From Methanocaldococcus fervens AG86 (lineage in GTDB: Archaea; AGJL01; Methanococci; Methanococcales; Methanocaldococcaceae): a stretch of DNA of 64,000 bases. Under the pieces are notes generated by a model that saw only the letters and a program-made list of their open reading frames with translations, did not search any database and was not told the DNA's origin. Each line of letters starts with the position of its first letter. The stretch's first letter is position 1. Location of the stretch: assembly GCF_000023985.1 (NCBI RefSeq), contig NC_013156.1, positions 1,166,363 through 1,230,362 of the forward strand, in the 5' to 3' direction. The translations under genes and the position numbers were made by a program. Shown in pieces: positions 42,350 through 52,167 of this stretch.

Positions 42350-43531
42350 TTAATCTTTTTTAACTTCTTTTAATATCTCAATAAAGTTATCAATGTGCTC
42401 TCTTTTAATGTGTGGCATAACAACAACTCTCAAAGCTTTAACGCAGTTGCAAACTGAAACATAAATCCCCTTATCTCTAAGCTTCATGCAAACATCTTTG
42501 TAATCTTCATCCTCAATTGCTACAATATTCAATACTGGTTCGATAACAGGATTAAAACCATTTTCTTTTAATTTTTTGTAGAGGTAGAGTGTGTTTTCCA
42601 TGCACTCACTAACTATCTTCCTCTGCCCCTCTCTACCCAAGTATTTTAAAACAGCATAGGTGCAAGCTCCTCCAAACCCTACCCTTGTTCCTAATATCGT
42701 TGCCTGCTTCGTTTCTGTTAAATATGGAGTATAAACGTCTAAATACTTCCTATAGCTTATATCTTTAAATAAAATTCCTCCACTTGGAATTGGACAGTGT
42801 CCCATTTTATGTGGGTCAATAGTTATAGAATCAACACCTAAGGAGAAATCAAAATTATAGTTGATATTTTTCTTCTTATACTTTTCCTCTAAAAAAGGAA
42901 TTACTAAGCCTCCAAAAGCTGCATCTACATGAATGTATATGTTGTTTTCTTTTGCTATCTTGCTTAGCTCTTCTATGTTATCAATAGTCCCAAGTTCCGT
43001 AGTTCCAGCTATTCCAACAATGCCATCTATTTCATAATCTTCAACGGCATCTTTAACAAACTTCTCATCTACAGTATAATCTTTCTTCAATGGAGCATAT
43101 ATGTAGCTTAAATCCATCATGTCTCTTCCTTTTTCAAATGAGAAATGGGCAGTTATTGGTATAATAATTTTAGGATGTTCATTTTTTGATAGTCCTTTTC
43201 TTCTCTTCTCCCTCCAAATATTTTTTATACACCTTAAAGCCATTAAATTTGCCTCAGTTCCTCCGCTAACTATGTGTCCATAGGCTTTTTTGTTGTTTAA
43301 TAATGAGCCTAACAATTCTACAGCTTTTTCTTCCAACAATTTAGTTCCTTTGAATAACCCTGGGTCTCCTAAGTTTGTTTCTAAAAACATATCTACAATT
43401 TTTCTTGTTATTGGTAATACATTTGAACACATTGAGCCAAAGATTTTTCCATCTTCATACTTTAAATCCAATTTTCTGTAATTCATTAGTTCTTCCAAAA
43501 TTTCTCTCTCACTAACACCTTTTTCATCCAT
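42350..43531 (-). CDS. mfnA: L-tyrosine decarboxylase, methanofuran biosynthesis
   Basis: MfnA decarboxylates tyrosine to tyramine for methanofuran (and may act on aspartate). The 393-residue PLP enzyme has [13 protein letters not shown], the PLP lysine in [14 protein letters not shown] and HVDAAFGG. From memory it is about nine-tenths identical to M. jannaschii MJ0050. I prefer ATG at 43531, with GTGAGAATT upstream; GTG at 43540 (MRIM...) corresponds to the published M. jannaschii start and is possible. It converges with the AIR-synthase-like gene. Confidence 0.94.
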   Translation of the reverse strand: MDEKGVSEREILEELMNYRKLDLKYEDGKIFGSMCSNVLPITRKIVDMFLETNLGDPGLFKGTKLLEEKAVELLGSLLNNKKAYGHIVSGGTEANLMALRCIKNIWREKRRKGLSKNEHPKIIIPITAHFSFEKGRDMMDLSYIYAPLKKDYTVDEKFVKDAVEDYEIDGIVGIAGTTELGTIDNIEELSKIAKENNIYIHVDAAFGGLVIPFLEEKYKKKNINYNFDFSLGVDSITIDPHKMGHCPIPSGGILFKDISYRKYLDVYTPYLTETKQATILGTRVGFGGACTYAVLKYLGREGQRKIVSECMENTLYLYKKLKENGFNPVIEPVLNIVAIEDEDYKDVCMKLRDKGIYVSVCNCVKALRVVVMPHIKREHIDNFIEILKEVKKD

Positions 43532-43663
43532 AATTCTCACGTTATACTCAGCTGTATTTTAAGATAGGTAATAAGATTTTTTCAAATAAAAATCTATCTT
43601 TTGAAATTTTGATGTTTTTTAAATAACTACTCCTGGTCATTGAGTATGGTTACAAAAGTAAAG

Positions 43664-43672
43664 TTATATAAA
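43664..43672 (+). promoter_or_regulatory. TATA box upstream of the CBS gene
   Basis: TTATATAAA preceded by GTAAAG lies about 100 bases upstream of the CBS-protein ATG. A start near 43,692 is expected. An imperfect AT-rich inverted repeat occupies 43,561-43,600, on the mfnA side of the gap. Confidence 0.5.
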
Positions 43673-43764
43673 CTAGTGTAACAAAAAATTTAATGATTAA
43701 TAGTATTAACAATTATGGACAATTATAATAGTTGTCATTGTTATTAGTAAATTTGGTGGCGTTT

Positions 43765-44262
43765 ATGGTAACTGATATCCCAGTAGTTGTTGCTATGTCT
43801 GAACCTTTATTTATTAAAAGTTCACTTTCTGCATACGATGCTATGAAAATGATGATTGACAAAGGGAGGAGATATTGTATACTTCTCGATGAAAATAATG
43901 GCCCTGTTGGAATAGTTACAATAACAGATATTATAAAACATATTCTTTTAGAAAGAGTACCTCCAGAAAATGTTAAGATTTATGAAATTGCTACAAAAAA
44001 ACTTGTAACTATCTCACCGGATACATCAATAGAGGAGGCATTAAAAATTATGAAAAAATATGGTGTATCAAAATTACCAATAGTGGATAACGGGAAAATA
44101 GTGGGTATAGTAACTGAAAATGAATTAATAGATATTTTGCCATATATAATAGATCCTTTAAAAGAGCTTGTAAATCATTTAATTGATATAATTAATAATG
44201 AATTAAAAGAAGAGCAAAAAAAGAAGGAAAAAGTAAAAGTGTTGGTAAAAACTGGTAAGTGA
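43765..44262 (+). CDS. CBS-domain pair protein
   Basis: This 165-residue protein is essentially two CBS domains. The repeats read YCILLDENNGPVGIVTITDI and KLPIVDNGKIVGIVTENELI. The C-terminus is a Lys/Glu-rich helix. Such pairs usually bind adenosyl ligands and regulate a partner. The ATG at 43765 follows GGTGGCGTTT; upstream in-frame codons from 43732 have no binding site. It precedes the flavoprotein gene by 33 bases, which is a candidate partner by position only. Confidence 0.85.
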   Translation: MVTDIPVVVAMSEPLFIKSSLSAYDAMKMMIDKGRRYCILLDENNGPVGIVTITDIIKHILLERVPPENVKIYEIATKKLVTISPDTSIEEALKIMKKYGVSKLPIVDNGKIVGIVTENELIDILPYIIDPLKELVNHLIDIINNELKEEQKKKEKVKVLVKTGK

Positions 44263-44295
44263 TTTAGTCAATTATTAATTTATTTTGGTGAGGGT

Positions 44296-45732
44296 ATGGA
44301 TTACGATGTAGTTATTGTAGGAGCAGGACCAGCTGGATTATTTGCAGCTTATGAGCTGGTAGAGAAATCTAAGCTAAAAGTTTTGGTTGTTGAGAGAGGA
44401 AATGATATAGATGATAGAAAATGCCCTATGTTAGTTACCGGAAAGTGTCTAAAATGTGATACTTGCAATATTATGTATGGTGTTGGAGGAGCTGGAGGGC
44501 TAAGTGATGGAACACTCAACCTAAGGCCTGACATCGGAGGGGATTTAACTGAACTCGTTAATGATGAAAATTATGCTTGGCAGTTAGTTTATGAAGTGGA
44601 TGAAATATTTTTAAAGTTTGGTGCTCCGAGAGATATTTACAAAGGGGATGAGGAAGAGGTTAAAAAGCTTGAGAAAAAAGCTACTCAGGCTGGGATAAAA
44701 TTCATCCCTATAATTCAAAGGCATATAGGTTCTGACAACACTCCAAAGGTTATTAAAAATATAAAACAATATTTGGAAAGTAGAGGAGTTAAATTTATGA
44801 TAAATTCTGAAGTAATAGAATTTAAGAGGGGAGAGGTTAAAGTAAAAACTAAAGATGGAATAAAAACGATAAAAACAAAATACATAATTTTAGCTCCAGG
44901 AAGAGGAGGGGCAGAGTGGCTTCACAGCATTATGGATAAAGTTAATTTGAAAGCTACCCATGCACCTATAGATGTTGGTGTTAGGGTAGAGGTTCCAGCC
45001 CTAATTATGGAGCACATAACCAAAATAAATCACGACCCAAAATTTCATATCTATACAGACACCTACGACGATTTTGTTAGAACTTTTTGCACAAATCCAA
45101 ATGGATTTGTAGTTAAAGAAGTCTATGATAATTTAATTGGTGTTAATGGACATTCAATGAGGGGAATAAAAAGCAAAAACACAAACTTTGCATTTTTGGT
45201 TAGAGTAGAGCTAACTGAACCTGTTGAAGATACAACGAGCTACGGAAGAAATATTGCTCAAATAGCTACAACTATTGGCGGTAATAAGCCAATACTTCAG
45301 AGATTGGGAGATTTATTAAAAGGAAGGAGAAGCACTTGGAGTAGAATAAAGAGAAGTATTGTAGAGCCTACATTAAAGGATGTAACCCCTGGAGATATTG
45401 CCATGGTTCTTCCACATAGAATTACTACAGATATAATTGAAGGACTAGAAAAGCTTGATAAAATCATTCCAGGAGTTTTTAGCCCTAATACTCTAATTTA
45501 TGCTCCAGAAATTAAATACTATGCTATGAAGTTGGAAGTAAATGAACATTTAGAAACAAACATAGAGGATGTGTTTGCAGCTGGAGATGGTGCTGGATTA
45601 ACAAGAGACATAGTTAATGCTGCAGCTACTGGTTTAATAGCTGCAAGGGGAATTTTAATAAAAGAAGGATTATATACTGATGAGGATTTCAAAAAACCAA
45701 ATAATTGGAAAGAGATTGTAGAAAATCTGTAG
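44296..45732 (+). CDS. FAD-dependent oxidoreductase
   Basis: This is a 478-residue flavoprotein of the FAD-dependent dehydrogenase group. The dinucleotide motif [16 protein letters not shown] is at residues 6-21, [14 protein letters not shown] near 62-75 and the C-terminal FAD motif [21 protein letters not shown] near 433-453. A Cys-rich stretch [15 protein letters not shown] around residue 38-52 may form a redox or metal site. The substrate is unknown. The ATG follows GGTGAGGGT. pth2 starts 7 bases after the stop. Confidence 0.85.
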   Translation: MDYDVVIVGAGPAGLFAAYELVEKSKLKVLVVERGNDIDDRKCPMLVTGKCLKCDTCNIMYGVGGAGGLSDGTLNLRPDIGGDLTELVNDENYAWQLVYEVDEIFLKFGAPRDIYKGDEEEVKKLEKKATQAGIKFIPIIQRHIGSDNTPKVIKNIKQYLESRGVKFMINSEVIEFKRGEVKVKTKDGIKTIKTKYIILAPGRGGAEWLHSIMDKVNLKATHAPIDVGVRVEVPALIMEHITKINHDPKFHIYTDTYDDFVRTFCTNPNGFVVKEVYDNLIGVNGHSMRGIKSKNTNFAFLVRVELTEPVEDTTSYGRNIAQIATTIGGNKPILQRLGDLLKGRRSTWSRIKRSIVEPTLKDVTPGDIAMVLPHRITTDIIEGLEKLDKIIPGVFSPNTLIYAPEIKYYAMKLEVNEHLETNIEDVFAAGDGAGLTRDIVNAAATGLIAARGILIKEGLYTDEDFKKPNNWKEIVENL

Positions 45733-45739
45733 TGAGATT

Positions 45740-46087
45740 ATGAAAATGGTTATAGTGATAAGAACTGATTTAGGTATGGGAAAGGGGAAAATGGTTGCTC
45801 AAGGTGGACATGCAATAATAGAGGCTTTTTTGGATGCAAAAAGGAAGAATCCAAAAGTTGTTGAGGAATGGTTGAGGGAAGGGCAAAAAAAGGTTGTTGT
45901 TAAGGTTAGTTCTGAAAAAGAGCTGATAGATATATACAATAAAGCAAGAAGTGAAGGCTTACCATGTTCAATAATTAGGGATGCTGGGCACACACAGTTA
46001 GAGCCAGGAACATTAACTGCCGTTGCCATAGGTCCAGAGAAGGATGAAAAAATAGATAAAATTACAGGGCATTTAAAACTCTTATAA
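45740..46087 (+). CDS. pth2: Peptidyl-tRNA hydrolase, archaeal/eukaryotic type
   Basis: Pth2 releases tRNA from peptidyl-tRNA that drops off the ribosome. The 115-residue protein has [22 protein letters not shown] at the start, [19 protein letters not shown] and the C-terminal TGHLKLL, the complete family signature. It follows the flavoprotein gene after 7 bases. It converges on selU-N with a 6-base overlap. Confidence 0.96.
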   Translation: MKMVIVIRTDLGMGKGKMVAQGGHAIIEAFLDAKRKNPKVVEEWLREGQKKVVVKVSSEKELIDIYNKARSEGLPCSIIRDAGHTQLEPGTLTAVAIGPEKDEKIDKITGHLKLL

Positions 46088-46753
46088 ATTTTGCTTAGCA
46101 TGTTTAAATGCTTTAAAACCACCTATTAATCTTTTGACTTTAAAACCTAATAGCTGTAAGATTAAAGCCATCGTTTGACTCCTCATCCCTCCTCTTGCAC
46201 AGAAAACAACAATCAATTTATCCCTATCAAGTTTTTTTGCTTCATTTAAAATTCTTTTCAATCCTTTTTCAATAATGTCTATAGCTACATCAATAGCCTT
46301 TTCTCTACCCTCCTGTTTGTATATTTTCCCAATCAATGCATGCTCTTCATCTAAAAACAATGGGATGTTTATAGCTCCTGGGATTGTATCTTCTTTAAAC
46401 TCTCTCGGACTTCTTGTATCCACAATAATAACATCTTCTTTATCCATTAATTTTAAGAGATCGCTTACAGTAATGGTGTTTTTAACGAGCTCTCCTCCAA
46501 TAGTCTTTAAAAATTTGTTTATATCTATTCTTTCAAAATATACATCGTAATCTTTAAATTTCATTACACCAACTTTTTTGTCTTTTAAGAATTCTTTGGA
46601 TGTATTTAATATAAAAGAGGCTAATTCACCTTCAATTTTTCCAGCTAATATTTTTTTACCGTTTGTTATCATTTTCCGCCCATCATTTAAAACAATGCAT
46701 AAAACAACATCCTCGGTAAATGTTACCAGCCGAGCTAAAATTTCTTCATCCAT
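46082..46753 (-). CDS. tRNA 2-selenouridine synthase, rhodanese subunit (SelU-N)
   Basis: The 223-residue protein ends in a rhodanese domain (about residues 90-220) with [21 protein letters not shown] and the catalytic-cysteine loop [11 protein letters not shown], which match the N-terminal half of bacterial MnmH/SelU. In Methanococcales SelU is known to be split in two genes; the P-loop half is the gene just upstream. It replaces sulfur by selenium in wobble 2-thiouridine of tRNA. The first 85 residues are an extra domain I do not recognise. The start is ATG 46753 after GAGGGAGAAA, overlapping the SelU-C stop. Confidence 0.87.
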   Translation of the reverse strand: MDEEILARLVTFTEDVVLCIVLNDGRKMITNGKKILAGKIEGELASFILNTSKEFLKDKKVGVMKFKDYDVYFERIDINKFLKTIGGELVKNTITVSDLLKLMDKEDVIIVDTRSPREFKEDTIPGAINIPLFLDEEHALIGKIYKQEGREKAIDVAIDIIEKGLKRILNEAKKLDRDKLIVVFCARGGMRSQTMALILQLLGFKVKRLIGGFKAFKHAKQNL

Positions 46754-47417
46754 TTTCTCCCTCAATTAATTTATGTTCCTTTAATTTTTCTTTAATAAAT
46801 TCATCTATTATTTTAGCTGATTTTTTGACATCTTCGTTATAAACTATCAAATCAGGTTTTATTTTTTTCACATTTCTCATATAATGCTCTCTATAAAGCT
46901 TCTCCTCAATCAATTTTGCCGCTTCATAGTAGTTATCTTGCTTTATCAGTTCTATTATATTATCAACAGCTTCAATCATCTCTGGTTTTTTAAAACTATT
47001 CCTTAATATTAAAAACTTGTTTATTAAAATTTCTTTCTCCCTTTCATTTTTTGGTTTGTAAATTGTGACTAATCTGTTTATTTGGCACTCATAAGGGCAA
47101 TCAATTAAAATTTTATAGGTGTAGTTTTTAATATCTGCCAACAATTCTGGGATTTTTAACTTCTTTTCTCCTCCAATCTTTCTTCCCTCATATTCTACAA
47201 CTGCATAACCAATTTTTTTAGCCTCCTCAATCTCTTTATTAATTAGCTCATCAAACTCTTCTTGAGTTCTCATGCTTAAGTGGTAGAGGTCGCCTAATAT
47301 GCTCCCTCTCGTCCTTGCGATTTCCTCAATATCAATTACAGGATGACATTTTTTTAACTCCTGAAGTATTTCAGTCTTTCCACAGCCTGTTTTTCCAAAC
47401 AATCCAAAGATAATCAT
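46746..47417 (-). CDS. tRNA 2-selenouridine synthase, P-loop subunit (SelU-C)
   Basis: This 223-residue protein has the Walker [14 protein letters not shown] at residues 5-17, followed by [16 protein letters not shown], the counterpart of the HRGSxFG segment in the C-terminal half of bacterial MnmH. With SelU-N it would form the bipartite selenouridine synthase. The ATG at 47417 follows GGTGAAATT; the open frame to 47483 lacks support. The two genes overlap by 8 bases, so their translation is coupled. Confidence 0.85.
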   Translation of the reverse strand: MIIFGLFGKTGCGKTEILQELKKCHPVIDIEEIARTRGSILGDLYHLSMRTQEEFDELINKEIEEAKKIGYAVVEYEGRKIGGEKKLKIPELLADIKNYTYKILIDCPYECQINRLVTIYKPKNEREKEILINKFLILRNSFKKPEMIEAVDNIIELIKQDNYYEAAKLIEEKLYREHYMRNVKKIKPDLIVYNEDVKKSAKIIDEFIKEKLKEHKLIEGENG

Positions 47418-47552
47418 AATTTCACCAAAAATTTGTTTTATGTTTTGGTATAAATATGTTGGGCTAATTAATTTATATATCATTATCTATGTTGGCAAAA
47501 GTTTTAAATATAATTAAAAAATTTAACTAAGATTAAAAAGTATGGTGAACCT

Positions 47553-47684
47553 ATGAAAGATACAAAAAAGAACAAAAATAAAAAAGAAACTATCGTTGAT
47601 AAAATATTAAATAAATTGAAGTTTCTTGCATGTTCAACATGTTCGTGTAAAAATAATTGTATTAAAAAGAAATTAAATAAATAA
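47553..47684 (+). CDS. Small Lys- and Cys-rich protein (43 aa)
   Basis: This short reading frame encodes 43 residues with a very basic N-terminus (MKDTKKNKNKKE), a short amphipathic helix (VDKILNKLKFL) and a C-terminal cluster CSTCSCKNNC followed by KKK. The ATG follows GGTGAAC, and a TATA-like TTTTAAATA lies at 47502-47510. The four Cys could bind zinc or an iron-sulfur cluster. I know no function. It converges with rqcH, whose stop is one base away. It is too short for most gene finders, so confidence rests on the signals around it. Confidence 0.6.
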   Translation: MKDTKKNKNKKETIVDKILNKLKFLACSTCSCKNNCIKKKLNK

Positions 47685-47685
47685 A

Positions 47686-49701
47686 TTATTTTTTAACGAT
47701 TTCACATCCTCCAGGTGGTAAAACCCTCAAAATGTCTTCATCATCCACGCCATAATCTTTAAAAATCTCTTTCAACTCTTTAACGACCTTTCCTTTCTCT
47801 TTATTTGAAGGTTTTAATAAAACCCATTTAATAAAGCTTTTTTGCAATGTTTTTGGTGGAGCTGTGGTTATTTTTATATCTCCATCATATTCAATAACTC
47901 CTATACCCAACTCTAACGGTGTATTCCTATAATAATGCCTCTCTCCTCTAATTACAAATGCTCCTCTTTTTAAATACTCTCCACTTTCAGCAGTTTTTGA
48001 TATTTGCTCTGGTTTAACCCAATAAGTGTCTATAGCTCCATATCCAAGTTTCCAAGCTCTTGAGTGGGAGACGGAGAATTTAGCAACCTCTTCAAGTGTT
48101 TCTTCATCAACCTCTCTTCCTTCAGTTTTTATGACTGTGAATGGAGCTCCCTGAATATCCGCGTGAAATACAATGTCATCTTTATCGGTATATTTTTTAA
48201 TGATAATCTCATTTGTTATTGCATCCTTTCCAGCAATAACCAAAAATCCATTAATAACAGTCCATTTAAACTTTTCGTACCACTTTCTTTCTTTCCTTAC
48301 TTTTTTCTTCATCTTTAACTTCTCTTTTTCTTTCAGCTCCTCCTCTCCTTTCTTTTTAAGCTCCTCTATTTTCTTTTTAGTTAGTTCGATAGCGTTTTCA
48401 ATACCTTCAATTTTATTTTTAAGCTTTTTAGCTTTTTCATAATAGTTTTCAGCGTTTTCAAAGGCGTTTTTTCTTATATCTAATGAAACCCTTTCCTCTA
48501 TAACCTTATCGTCAACCTCTGATTTTAACCTAATAACAATCTCTCCAACATTTTCATTTATATTTTCAATCAAACCTAAAATTGGATGTTCTTTATTTTC
48601 TCTAACTATCTTTTTTATTCTCGCCCAATCCATTTTTTCTCTTGCCTGTCTTATGGCACTTAAAAGCTCTTCAACAATTTGATAGTTTGCATAGATTAAA
48701 TCCCCTTTAATTTGATTTTTCTCTGCATCCTCTTTATATTTTTTTAATGTATCCATTTGCCTTTTCAATATATTTTCCTGTTTCTCAATCTCCCTTTCAA
48801 TCTTTGATTTTTCTTTTTTAACCACAATGTTCGTTAAGAATTTGGCAAAGTAATCATCAACTGCCTCTAAAAAGCTGTTATAATACTTTTTCTCCAAGCC
48901 ATCATATTTTTTTAAATCTATAGGAACTACATCAAAATAACGGTCATCTTTTAAAACAATTTGTGGCTTTTTGTTGTTAAATATCTCATTAAATAGGTTT
49001 TTAGAAGCTTCAAAGAGATTTTTAATCTCATCTTCATTTAAATCCTTCTTTTTCTTATCTATTCCAGCCCTTTCACAAATCTCCTCAGCGTAAAGCCCAC
49101 CAATACCAAAGATCCTTGATATTAATCTAACACATTCAACATCTTTATTATTTAAAAAGTAATCTTTAAAAACTTCATAGGCGATTGAGAAATCTAAATT
49201 ATAGGGATTTAATGGCTTTTGAGGAGGGAACTTATATTCTTCCTTTGGAACGATTTTTCTTGTGCTCCATCTCTCAACTCTAAGTGGGGCTATAATTACA
49301 TTCTCATTATTCAAAAATATAGCATTACCTTCTCCAAACAACTCAACAACTAACTTATAAATCCCCTCCTTTGTTTCAAAGTGGAAAATAACAATTCTAT
49401 CAAAATTTACCTGCTCAATTTTCACTAATTTGGCATTTTTTAAATATTTTCTCAATAACATGGCAAATGATGGCGGAAGTTTTGGCTTTTCTCTTTCATA
49501 ATTTGTTAGAGTTATATACTTATATTTACCAATGCTTATAACAAGTTCTCTACTTCCGCCTTCAGGAACGTGAATTTTTAAAATCAACTCTCTGTTGTTT
49601 TCGTTATCAATTAAAAATGCTTTATCTAATCTACCATTAATTAAGCTTTGTAATTCATCAACAACACAGCAAACATCAACATTAGTCATTTCAGTTTTCA
49701 T
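47686..49701 (-). CDS. rqcH: RqcH/NFACT-family ribosome quality control protein
   Basis: This 671-residue protein is the archaeal NEMF/RqcH homologue that works on stalled large subunits. The NFACT-N region starts MTNVDVCCVVDELQSLINGRLDKAFLI. A helix-hairpin-helix-like GIGGLYAEEICERAGI follows near residue 195, then a long coiled coil (about 300-460) and the NFACT-R domain with FHADIQGAPFTVIK and SHSRAWKLGYGAIDTYWV. The start is ATG 49701 after GGTGATATT. Family function is known best from eukaryotes and bacteria; here it is inferred. Confidence 0.92.
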   Translation of the reverse strand: MKTEMTNVDVCCVVDELQSLINGRLDKAFLIDNENNRELILKIHVPEGGSRELVISIGKYKYITLTNYEREKPKLPPSFAMLLRKYLKNAKLVKIEQVNFDRIVIFHFETKEGIYKLVVELFGEGNAIFLNNENVIIAPLRVERWSTRKIVPKEEYKFPPQKPLNPYNLDFSIAYEVFKDYFLNNKDVECVRLISRIFGIGGLYAEEICERAGIDKKKKDLNEDEIKNLFEASKNLFNEIFNNKKPQIVLKDDRYFDVVPIDLKKYDGLEKKYYNSFLEAVDDYFAKFLTNIVVKKEKSKIEREIEKQENILKRQMDTLKKYKEDAEKNQIKGDLIYANYQIVEELLSAIRQAREKMDWARIKKIVRENKEHPILGLIENINENVGEIVIRLKSEVDDKVIEERVSLDIRKNAFENAENYYEKAKKLKNKIEGIENAIELTKKKIEELKKKGEEELKEKEKLKMKKKVRKERKWYEKFKWTVINGFLVIAGKDAITNEIIIKKYTDKDDIVFHADIQGAPFTVIKTEGREVDEETLEEVAKFSVSHSRAWKLGYGAIDTYWVKPEQISKTAESGEYLKRGAFVIRGERHYYRNTPLELGIGVIEYDGDIKITTAPPKTLQKSFIKWVLLKPSNKEKGKVVKELKEIFKDYGVDDEDILRVLPPGGCEIVKK

Positions 49702-49739
49702 AATATCACCAGAAAAGTTTATCTATCAATCTTTTAGTA

Positions 49740-50035
49740 AAAGGTTGATCAAAACGGATGCATTGACTCGCTCCACTCGGCAATGCCTCTTAGACTAAAG
49801 TGGGGCTGAACGTAGTGAAGCCCCCGCTCTGGGTATCCCAATAGGGCGGAGCCCTATGGTAAGGAAGGGCTTTTAGCCCCTCATAATACCTCTTAAATAA
49901 AATAAGGCTGAATGTAGCGAAGTCGCTCTGGGGTATCCCGAACAGCCTTTTAGAAAAAGCCTGGGGAAACCTAATTTTGATGAAACTTTTCATAAAAGTT
50001 TCATACCAATAAGGGCTTAGTTCCGAAGGTTATTT
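49740..50035 (-). repeat. Dispersed mosaic GC-rich repeat, copy B
   Basis: This 368-base gap between divergent genes is filled by a modular non-coding element. Read on the minus strand it repeats the copy A modules: ATTGGT, a 25-base palindrome with 11-bp arms (49980-50004), TTTCCCC-GGC, CTGTTCGGGATACC, ACCATAGGGCTCCGCCC and the GGCATTGC end. Two extra modules, GGCTGAACGTAGTGAAGCCCCC and GGCTGAATGTAGCGAAGTCGCT in related form, occur at about 49,803-49,838 and 49,906-49,939 on the plus strand. I find no ORF. Confidence 0.8.
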
Positions 50036-50069
50036 ATTTCAATTATGATATTTTATTATTTGTGATAAT

Positions 50070-52136
50070 ATGGAGAGAGAAGAGTTTTTGAGATATTTGA
50101 GGCAAGGTAAGTATGATAAATTATCTAAGTTAATTAATAGCAATCCAGATATTTTAAAGTTTTTAGACGAGCTATTTATATCAAACAAAAAAGATGACAT
50201 TAGGAGGGCATTGTTGGTTTTAAAGAGGTTGGACAAAAAAATAATTGGGAGATATTTATTTTATGTTTTATTGGCTTTAAATGAAAGAAGAATTATAGCT
50301 AAAGAGGCAGAAGATGTTTTAAAAAAGTTAAGTAATAAAGAGAAGGTTGACGATGCAATAATTGAAATTTCAAAGAGAGATTTAGATGAGAAAGTTGTTT
50401 ATTTATTTTTAAAGAATATGAAATACGAGAATGTATTTTTTAAAGCTATTCTTGAGTATACAAAGACCAAAAATATATACGATGGGATAAAAGTTTTATT
50501 AAAAAAATACAACTCAGATATTTTAAAAATTTTAGCTAATAAGCTTTATTCAAAAGAAAAGGATGAAAGAGAGTTAGTAGTTGATATACTATTAAATATA
50601 GTTGATTCGTTAGATGAAAATCAAAAAGATATTTTAAAAAGTTTTTTGAATTTAACGTTGCTGGGCGATGAAGATAAAAGGTTATACAAAAAATTTAAAC
50701 AGTTATTTGGAAAATTAAATATTAAAGTTGAGCTTTCAGATGAAGAGCTAAAATATTTACTAAAATCACATGGAAAAAATATTTTAAATGTAATTTTAAG
50801 AGAAGAAGTTAAAATTCCGTCAGATTTTTACGATAAGGAATTTTTAAAAGAGTTTTTATATAAAGGGAATGAGGAAAAACAGTTTGTTGGAGTCAAATTA
50901 ATATCATTAAAAAAGGATTCGAAAACTAAGGTTGATTTGTTATTTAAATTTTTAAATTATGGTTATGGTAAGGCAAAAACTTCGGCAATAAGGGAGCTTA
51001 AAAAGATAGCAAAAAACAATAAAGATTTAAGGGAGTATATTGAAAATAAAGCGTTTATTTATGCAAGAAAGATGAATTTAGGATTAAAAATATCATCGTT
51101 GAGGATATTAAAAGAATTTGCAAAAAAAGAGTATTTGGAGTTTTTAATTAACGAGCATAAAAGGTTAAAAAACTTAATTTATAAATTGGAAGAAGAGAAG
51201 TTTATGGGCGGATTTAGGCATATGTTGATGATGGAGGAGGAGATAAGGAAATGTAATGTTGCCATGGGAATTATAGAGGAGATTATAGCGGAGATTTGTT
51301 TAAAGTATAATATACACTACAACGATTTAAAGATAGCTGAAAAAATTGGATATGAGTTTTATAAAACAATTGAATTGATAGGGGCTAAAAATCTAAATTT
51401 AATAGATATTTATGAGCTTTTAGATGATATTGAAAGAAATGGAGAGCTTATAGTTCATTTAACTGAAATTGTAATTAATAATAAAATAAGTGATGATTTG
51501 GCTGAAAAAATTTTAGAAATAACTGAAAAGGCAGATATGGAAGATAAAGATTTGCTAAATGCGAACAAAATTATGATTTACGCATCATTGAACAGAGTTG
51601 ATAAAATTGGAGAGATTATAAATTTGGCGGTTGGCTATTATTCAAAATTAGCTTTTATTAATGCTATCAAAAAATTTATAGATGAAAAATTGTTGGATAA
51701 AGAAAAAATAAATCTATTAATTCCAAAAATTGCTGAAATGATATTTGCAACAAAAAAATTAAGGCTGATGGCATTAGAATTCTTTAAAGAGCATCCCAAT
51801 GAGCTTGTCATTCCAATATTAATAAATGAGATTGGAAGTTATAAAGGAGAGGAGAAGTTGATGGTGGATGTTATATCAAACGTTATATTTAAATATCCGA
51901 ATAGCATACATAGTATTGGGAATTTGTTGAATACTGATAAAAGAAAGCTATGCCTAAAAATATTTTATAAGGTTAGTCAAAAGATGCCTGAACTTTTGGA
52001 AGATTATATTTACTTACTTGCTGGAATCTATAACTCTGCAGATAATGAAGATAAAAAGTTAATAAAAAAGATTTTGAAAAATATTGTTAATGAAGAGCAA
52101 AAGGCAATATTAAAGCCGATAGTTGGTGAGTTATAA
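50070..52136 (+). CDS. Large helical-repeat (HEAT-like) protein
   Basis: This 688-residue protein is predicted to be almost wholly alpha-helical, rich in Lys, Glu, Leu and Ile, with no signal peptide or membrane segment. Repeats of about 35-40 residues with HEAT-like character are visible at both ends, for example DDIRRALLVLKRLDKK near residue 42 and LRLMALEFFKEHPNELVIPIL near 565. Such proteins are usually scaffolds. The ATG follows GTGATAAT. It is followed by a TOPRIM gene whose start lies 31 bases after its stop. Function unknown. Confidence 0.75.
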   Translation: MEREEFLRYLRQGKYDKLSKLINSNPDILKFLDELFISNKKDDIRRALLVLKRLDKKIIGRYLFYVLLALNERRIIAKEAEDVLKKLSNKEKVDDAIIEISKRDLDEKVVYLFLKNMKYENVFFKAILEYTKTKNIYDGIKVLLKKYNSDILKILANKLYSKEKDERELVVDILLNIVDSLDENQKDILKSFLNLTLLGDEDKRLYKKFKQLFGKLNIKVELSDEELKYLLKSHGKNILNVILREEVKIPSDFYDKEFLKEFLYKGNEEKQFVGVKLISLKKDSKTKVDLLFKFLNYGYGKAKTSAIRELKKIAKNNKDLREYIENKAFIYARKMNLGLKISSLRILKEFAKKEYLEFLINEHKRLKNLIYKLEEEKFMGGFRHMLMMEEEIRKCNVAMGIIEEIIAEICLKYNIHYNDLKIAEKIGYEFYKTIELIGAKNLNLIDIYELLDDIERNGELIVHLTEIVINNKISDDLAEKILEITEKADMEDKDLLNANKIMIYASLNRVDKIGEIINLAVGYYSKLAFINAIKKFIDEKLLDKEKINLLIPKIAEMIFATKKLRLMALEFFKEHPNELVIPILINEIGSYKGEEKLMVDVISNVIFKYPNSIHSIGNLLNTDKRKLCLKIFYKVSQKMPELLEDYIYLLAGIYNSADNEDKKLIKKILKNIVNEEQKAILKPIVGEL

Positions 52137-52167
52137 TAAAAATAATAAAAATTTTTGGAAGATGACT

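Noticed and set aside
43561-43600. AT-rich inverted repeat upstream of mfnA
   Set aside because: Imperfect, with large bulges and low complexity; likely chance in AT-rich DNA.
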